DNA of 64,000 nucleotides from Pseudomonas marginalis. GTDB lineage: Bacteria > Pseudomonadota > Gammaproteobacteria > Pseudomonadales > Pseudomonadaceae. Under the pieces are notes generated by a model that was not told where the DNA came from, did no database searches, and saw only the letters and a list, made by a program, of their open reading frames with translations. Positions 59,934 to 64,000 of this stretch are shown here, piece by piece. The stretch's first letter is position 1, and each line of letters starts with the position of its first letter. A program made the position numbers and the translations under genes. The DNA is taken from the NCBI RefSeq assembly GCF_008692035.1, contig NZ_VTFG01000004.1, forward strand, positions 1 to 64,000. Reading direction: 5' to 3'.

Positions 59934-61305
59934 GGGCTGGCGTTCATCCAGCAGCCGCTTGCTGGCGCTCTACAGTTCGTTGTTCGTGGCCTGGAGCTGC
60001 ATCCTCATGGGGGTGCTGTATTACGAGGTCTCGGGTTACCTGAGTGACCTGTCGCGCCATTCGCTGATGCAACGCCAGCACCTGTTCCAGCGCTTCGACG
60101 GCGAAGAACTGGTGGAAGCGTTGACCACCAGCATGACCTTCGACATGAAAGGCGTGGACGCCTACGGCCTGTTCGATGAGCAGTTCCGCCCCTTGAGCGG
60201 GCCGATCCGCGCGATTCCCTCCGACCTGCCGCTGGACGGCAAGATCCACACCCTGGCCAATTGCGTCGACTCCGACGACCCCAAACTGCCCAAGGACAGC
60301 TGCGACGCCGTCGCCAGCCATACCGACGACGGCCGCTGGCTGGTACTGGTGCGCGCCAATGGCTCGCTGTTCGGTGTGACACGGATCATCTGGCATGCCC
60401 TGCTGTGGGCGCTGTCCCTGACCATTATCCCCGGCGCCGCCGGCTGGCATCTGTTGCGCCGCCGCCCGCTGCGCCGGATCCGCGGGATCCAGGCCAGCGC
60501 CGAAGCCATCGTCGCCGGCGACCTCACCCACCGCTTGCCGCTGTCCAACCGGCGTGACGAACTGGACATGCTCGCGGCCATCGTCAACGCCATGCTCGAC
60601 CGCATCGAGAAACTGATGAACGAGGTCAAGGGCGTGTGCGACAACATCGCCCACGACCTGCGCACCCCATTGACCCGCCTGCGCGCGCAGCTCTACCGCA
60701 TCCGCCAGGAGGCCGAGCAGGACTCCGGCTACGCGGTGAAACTGGACGATGCCATCGCCGAGACCGACACCCTGATGGCGCGCTTTCGCGGGCTGCTGCG
60801 TATCTCTGAGCTGGAAGACCACCAGCGCCGTTCCGGTTTCCTGGTGATGGACCCGCTGCCGCTGCTGCGCGAGTTGCATGACTTCTACCTGCCCCTGGCC
60901 GAGGAAGGCGAATTGCAGTTGCGACTCGAAGTCCCCGAGTCCCTGCCATGGATCACCGGCGACCGCGCCCTGTTGTTTGAAGCCCTGGCCAACCTGCTGA
61001 GCAACTCCATCAAGTTCTCTCCAGCGGGCGGCGCAGTGATCCTGCGGGGACTCAACGATGCCGGCAGCACGCGCATCGAAGTACACGACTCCGGGCCCGG
61101 CATACCGGCGGCGGAACGCGATGCGGTGTTCCAGCGGTTTTATCGGGTGGATGAAGGCGACCAGCAAGGCGGGTTTGGGTTGGGCCTGTCGATCGTGGCG
61201 GCGATCATCAACCTGCATGGGTTCAAGCTGGAAGTGGGCACCAGCGAGCAAGGCGGCGCGCGCCTGGTGCTGGAGTGTCGCCAGCAACTGATGCCCGAAG
61301 CCTGA
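59911..61305 (+). CDS. Sensor histidine kinase
   Basis: A 464-residue membrane kinase that should phosphorylate the overlapping response regulator. Two membrane segments (about 16-40 and 157-180) flank a periplasmic sensor of about 115 residues with two cysteines (118 and 131). A HAMP domain follows (about 180-235), then the phosphorylated His248 in NIAHDLRTPLTRL and the catalytic domain with N box LLSNSIKFSP, G1 HDSGPGIP and G2 GGFGLGLSIV. The periplasmic cysteine pair (CVDSDDPKLPKDSC) encloses Asp residues and could form a loop that senses cations or peptides. Confidence 0.92.
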   Translation: MSLLNPSKGWRSSSSRLLALYSSLFVAWSCILMGVLYYEVSGYLSDLSRHSLMQRQHLFQRFDGEELVEALTTSMTFDMKGVDAYGLFDEQFRPLSGPIRAIPSDLPLDGKIHTLANCVDSDDPKLPKDSCDAVASHTDDGRWLVLVRANGSLFGVTRIIWHALLWALSLTIIPGAAGWHLLRRRPLRRIRGIQASAEAIVAGDLTHRLPLSNRRDELDMLAAIVNAMLDRIEKLMNEVKGVCDNIAHDLRTPLTRLRAQLYRIRQEAEQDSGYAVKLDDAIAETDTLMARFRGLLRISELEDHQRRSGFLVMDPLPLLRELHDFYLPLAEEGELQLRLEVPESLPWITGDRALLFEALANLLSNSIKFSPAGGAVILRGLNDAGSTRIEVHDSGPGIPAAERDAVFQRFYRVDEGDQQGGFGLGLSIVAAIINLHGFKLEVGTSEQGGARLVLECRQQLMPEA

Positions 61306-61320
61306 GTTCACCTCGGTCAA

Positions 61321-61347
61321 TCTGGGAGGGGCTTGCCCCCTCCCACA
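61321..61347. repeat. Single REP palindrome
   Basis: CTGGGAGGGGCTTGCCCC followed by CTCCCACA is a compact REP hairpin in the 70-base gap between the convergent kinase and SRPBCC genes. Confidence 0.8.
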
Positions 61348-61375
61348 TGAGTCTTGCATTGCCGGGTAGATCGTC

Positions 61376-61786
61376 TCAGAAGTTGGCGCGCAACGCCTCG
61401 ACCCCGCCTTTGTAAACCCCGGCAAACAGCTCTTCCACCGCCGCCTCCGTGGTACCCGCCGCCGGGGTAAACACACCGGACCACGTCACCTTCGCCGACG
61501 ACTCCGTCAGCGCCTCAACCTGCAACGTCGCCAGGTAAGCACTCACCGGAAACGGCGACTCTTCAATGGTGTAGCTGTAAGTACGCCCGACGTTATCGAA
61601 GGTCTGCAAACGCTCGACGATCACACCGCCGTCGGCGGTCGTCAGATGGCGCACGCGGCCACCTTCACCAGGCTCGCTCTTGGCGATAAACGGAAGCCAG
61701 TCCGGCAGGCTGTTGAAGCCACCCACCAAGTGCCAGACCGTCTCGGCCGATACCGGGATTTCAATCACTGCAGATGCTGTTGGCAC
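61376..61786 (-). CDS. SRPBCC-family protein (polyketide cyclase/START-like)
   Basis: A 136-residue protein with the START-like fold: ASAVIEIPVSAETVWHLVGGF at the N terminus (cited in part), a central RVRHLTTADGGVIVERLQTFD strand region and a long C-terminal helix (TTEAAVEELFAGVYKGGVEAL). Such proteins bind small hydrophobic ligands and have varied roles. It lies 58 bases downstream of the oxidoreductase gene on the same strand. Confidence 0.85.
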   Translation of the reverse strand: MPTASAVIEIPVSAETVWHLVGGFNSLPDWLPFIAKSEPGEGGRVRHLTTADGGVIVERLQTFDNVGRTYSYTIEESPFPVSAYLATLQVEALTESSAKVTWSGVFTPAAGTTEAAVEELFAGVYKGGVEALRANF

Positions 61787-61843
61787 GCTAAATCTCCAAA
61801 AGTCGTAGGAAAACGTCGTGCACAGCCTGCCACGCCCCGGACT

Positions 61844-63139
61844 TCAATGCATCAATTCCCGCAAGCGATGCCACGCCATTCCCAACGCCAGCAGCGGCGA
61901 GCGCAACGCCTTGCCGCCGGGAAAGGTCATGTGCGGCACCTGGCTGAACACATCCAGGCCCTGGCTGTGGCCCGCGTGTATGCCTTCGGCCAGCAGCCGC
62001 GCGCACCAGTGGGTCACGTTGAGCCCATGCCCGGAATAGCCCTGGGCGTAGAACACATTCGGGTATTGCTTGAGCCGCCCGACCTGGGGGAAGCGATTGG
62101 CGGTGATGCCGATCCTGCCGCCCCACTGGAACGCGATGGCGGTGTCGGCCAATTGCGGGAACACCTTGAGCATCTTGGGCTGCATATAGGCCGCGATGTC
62201 TTTGGGATCGCGCCCCGAGTAATGGCAGGCGCCGCCGAACAACAGGCGACAGTCAGCGGACAACCGGTAGTAATCCAGGCCGACTTTCTGGTCGCACAGC
62301 GCCAGGTTCTGCGGGATCAACTGATTGGCCTGTGCAACCGACAGCGGCTCGGTGGCGATGATGTAGCTGCCAGCCGGCAGCACCTTGCCGCTCAGGCGCG
62401 GTTCCAGTTCTTCCAGATGGGCATTGCAGGCCAGTACCAGGCTGGCGGCCCGTACCGTGCCGCCAGCGCAACGCACCTGCACCGTGTCGCCGTGGATCAG
62501 TTCCAGCACTTCGGTGTGCTCAAAGATCCGCACCCCAAGGGACTCGGCCACCTGCGCCTCGCCGAGCACCAGGTTCAGCGGGTGCAGGTGCCCGGAGCCC
62601 ATGTCCACCAAGGCGCCGGCATACTGCGTCGAATCCACCACGTCGCGGATGTCCTGCGGGCCCACCAGGCGGGTTTCATGCACATAACCCAGGCGCGCCA
62701 GGCTGTCCTGCTCGCCCTTGAACGCAGCGAACTGTGCAGGGGTGTTGGCCAGCTCGGCAAACCCCCAGCGCAAGTCGCAGTCGATCCCGTGCTCGCGAAT
62801 GCGCTCGCCCACCAGGGCCACCGACTCGATCCCGGCCCGTTCCAGGTAACGCACGCCCTCCTCGCCCACGTACTTGGCGAACCCCGACACATCGTGGCCG
62901 ATCCCGCGAATCAACTGCCCGCCGTTGCGCCCGCTGGCGCCCCAGCCGATACGCCGGGCCTCCAGCAGGATCACCGAGAGCCCGCGTTGGGCCAGTTCGA
63001 TAGCGGTGTTGACCCCGGTAAAACCAGCGCCGATCACACACACATCGGCGCTCAGGTCGGCGCCCAGTGCCGGGCGCTCCGGCATGGCATTCGCCGAGGC
63101 AAGGTAGTAGGAACGGGCGTGGTCGCTGGATGGGGTCAT
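61844..63139 (-). CDS. puuB: FAD-dependent amine oxidoreductase, gamma-glutamylputrescine oxidase-like
   Basis: A 431-residue DAO-family flavoenzyme. The FAD-binding DVCVIGAGFTGVNTAIELA loop is at about 33-51, and WGASGRNGGQLIRGIGHD (about 67-84) is the signature of PuuB/OrdL. The C-terminal part has FYAQGYSGHGLNVTHWCARLL near the flavin. PuuB oxidises gamma-glutamylputrescine to the aldehyde in putrescine breakdown. It overlaps the upstream polyamine-binding-protein gene by 4 bases, which supports the polyamine role. Confidence 0.87.
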   Translation of the reverse strand: MTPSSDHARSYYLASANAMPERPALGADLSADVCVIGAGFTGVNTAIELAQRGLSVILLEARRIGWGASGRNGGQLIRGIGHDVSGFAKYVGEEGVRYLERAGIESVALVGERIREHGIDCDLRWGFAELANTPAQFAAFKGEQDSLARLGYVHETRLVGPQDIRDVVDSTQYAGALVDMGSGHLHPLNLVLGEAQVAESLGVRIFEHTEVLELIHGDTVQVRCAGGTVRAASLVLACNAHLEELEPRLSGKVLPAGSYIIATEPLSVAQANQLIPQNLALCDQKVGLDYYRLSADCRLLFGGACHYSGRDPKDIAAYMQPKMLKVFPQLADTAIAFQWGGRIGITANRFPQVGRLKQYPNVFYAQGYSGHGLNVTHWCARLLAEGIHAGHSQGLDVFSQVPHMTFPGGKALRSPLLALGMAWHRLRELMH

Positions 63140-64000
63140 TTGTTGGTCTTCACTTTGCTCCAGGCGCGCGTCATCAGGCGCATGGTCGCCGGGGTCGGCG
63201 TGGTGGAAATATAGAGTTTGTCGAGCACGGCCTGGGACGGGTACACCTCGGGGTTGTTCACCAGTTCAGGGGCCATGAACGCCTTCGCCGCCGGGTTGGC
63301 ATTGGCGTAGCCGACCGAGGCGCTGACCTTGGCGATCACTTCAGGGTCGAGCAGGTAGTTAATGAAGGCATGGGCCTCTTTCGGGTGACTCGCATCGGCC
63401 GGGATGGCCAGCAGGTCGAACCACAGGTTGGAGCCTTCCTTGGGAATCGAGTAGGCGATATTCACGCCGTTCCTGGCTTCCTTGGCGCGGTTGGCCGCCT
63501 GGAATACATCGCCGGAATAGCCGAACGCCACGCAGATATCGCCGTTGGCCAGGTCCGAAATGTACTTGGAGGAATGGAAGTAGGTGATGTACGGCCGCAG
63601 CGTCAACAGCTTGGCCTCGGCCTGCTGGTAGTCCTCGGGGTTCTCGCTGCGCGGGTCCTTGCCCATGTAGTTGAGGATCGCCGGGAACAGCTCATCCGCC
63701 GAGTCGAGGAAGGCCACGCCGCACTGGTTGAGCTTCTTGAGATTTTCCGGCTCGAACAGCACCGCCCATGAATCGATATGGTCGATGCCCAACACCTGCT
63801 TGACCTTGTCGACGTTGTAGCCGATGCCGTTGGTACCCCACAGGTACGGCACCGAGTGCGCATTGCCCGGGTCGTTTTTCTCCAGCAGCTTGAGCAGCTT
63901 GGGGTCGAGGTTCTTGAAGTTGGGTAACTGCGAACGGTCGAGCTTGAGGAACGCGCCGGCCTTTACCTGGCGCGCCAGGAAGTGGTTGGACGGCACCACC
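63136..64000 (-). CDS. Polyamine ABC transporter substrate-binding protein (PotF/SpuD type), 5' end cut
   Basis: The C-terminal 288 or so residues of a type II periplasmic-binding protein of the PotF/SpuD/SpuE family. The preserved part opens VVPSNHFLARQVKAGAFLKL and includes YLWGTNGIGYNVDKV, CGVAFLDSADE, CVAFGYSGDVFQA, VNIAYSIPKEGSNLWFDLLA and HPKEAHAFINYLLDPEV, all typical of putrescine/spermidine binders. The signal peptide and first 80 or so residues lie beyond the window. Its stop overlaps the puuB-like start (ATGA). Confidence 0.9.
   Translation of the reverse strand, partial: VVPSNHFLARQVKAGAFLKLDRSQLPNFKNLDPKLLKLLEKNDPGNAHSVPYLWGTNGIGYNVDKVKQVLGIDHIDSWAVLFEPENLKKLNQCGVAFLDSADELFPAILNYMGKDPRSENPEDYQQAEAKLLTLRPYITYFHSSKYISDLANGDICVAFGYSGDVFQAANRAKEARNGVNIAYSIPKEGSNLWFDLLAIPADASHPKEAHAFINYLLDPEVIAKVSASVGYANANPAAKAFMAPELVNNPEVYPSQAVLDKLYISTTPTPATMRLMTRAWSKVKTNK

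Noticed and set aside
1..64000. tRNA, rRNA, CRISPR, phage or insertion-sequence genes
   Set aside because: No cloverleaf, direct-repeat array, integrase or transposase could be recognised on either strand.

Overview
The window looks like a chromosomal segment of a Pseudomonas of the P. fluorescens group. The reasons are: high GC with strong G/C third-position bias; several REP/REPIN elements of the type GTGGGAGGGGGCTTGCCCCC; a complete block ldcA-dnaQ-rnhA-methyltransferase-gloB-mltD-nppA1A2BCD whose order I recall from P. aeruginosa (PA1818 to PA1807); and many proteins of familiar Pseudomonas families. No tRNA, rRNA, CRISPR array, transposase or phage gene was seen.

Layout. 0-17.7 kb is mostly core: an FMN reductase, small conserved proteins, a LysR regulator, a GNAT acetyltransferase with the lysine decarboxylase LdcA, DnaQ, RNase HI, a methyltransferase, glyoxalase II, MltD, and the five-gene peptide ABC transporter NppA1A2BCD (YejABEF type). 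17.8-25.5 kb is accessory: an unrecognised 1148-residue protein behind a 5' hairpin, an AraC regulator convergent with a LysE exporter, a secreted RNase T2, an oxidoreductase, a Nudix hydrolase, and a 58-codon gene preceded by a good match to the HrpL hrp box. 25.5-29.8 kb holds a four-gene operon (WXXGXW-repeat secreted protein, ECF sigma factor, membrane anti-sigma candidate, CnrX/Spy-like periplasmic sensor), a divergent small lipoprotein, a PAS-GGEEF diguanylate cyclase and small secreted or membrane proteins. 29.9-41 kb holds two TonB-dependent receptors (one with a signalling STN domain), DUF3995 and DUF2946 proteins, an orphan glycine-betaine-type binding protein, small hypothetical proteins, a chemoreceptor with a C-terminal sensor domain and a DksA paralogue with half of the zinc ligands.

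41.3-55.2 kb is a nearly complete myo-inositol locus: transporter (permease, ATPase, binding protein), two Gfo/Idh/MocA dehydrogenases, iolG, iolD, iolI, iolB, iolE, a fused iolC-DUF2090 kinase/aldolase, and a divergent RpiR-type iolR. Two GGAA-N6-TTCC palindromes sit in front of the transport operon and in the iolC/iolR divergent promoter, and are good IolR operator candidates. iolA (malonate-semialdehyde dehydrogenase) is not in the window. 55.1-64 kb carries a MocR-type regulator divergent from a Bcr/CflA drug transporter, a membrane protein followed by a 24-residue membrane peptide, an OmpR/EnvZ-like two-component system, an SRPBCC protein, and the start of a polyamine-use cluster (gamma-glutamylputrescine oxidase-like enzyme and a polyamine-binding protein cut by the window end).

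The most interesting leads are the hrp-box-driven 58-residue gene, the 1148-residue protein with its start site held in a hairpin, the ECF/anti-sigma/sensor/WXXGXW operon with a motif shared by the two divergent promoters, and the short gene at the head of the inositol transport operon.
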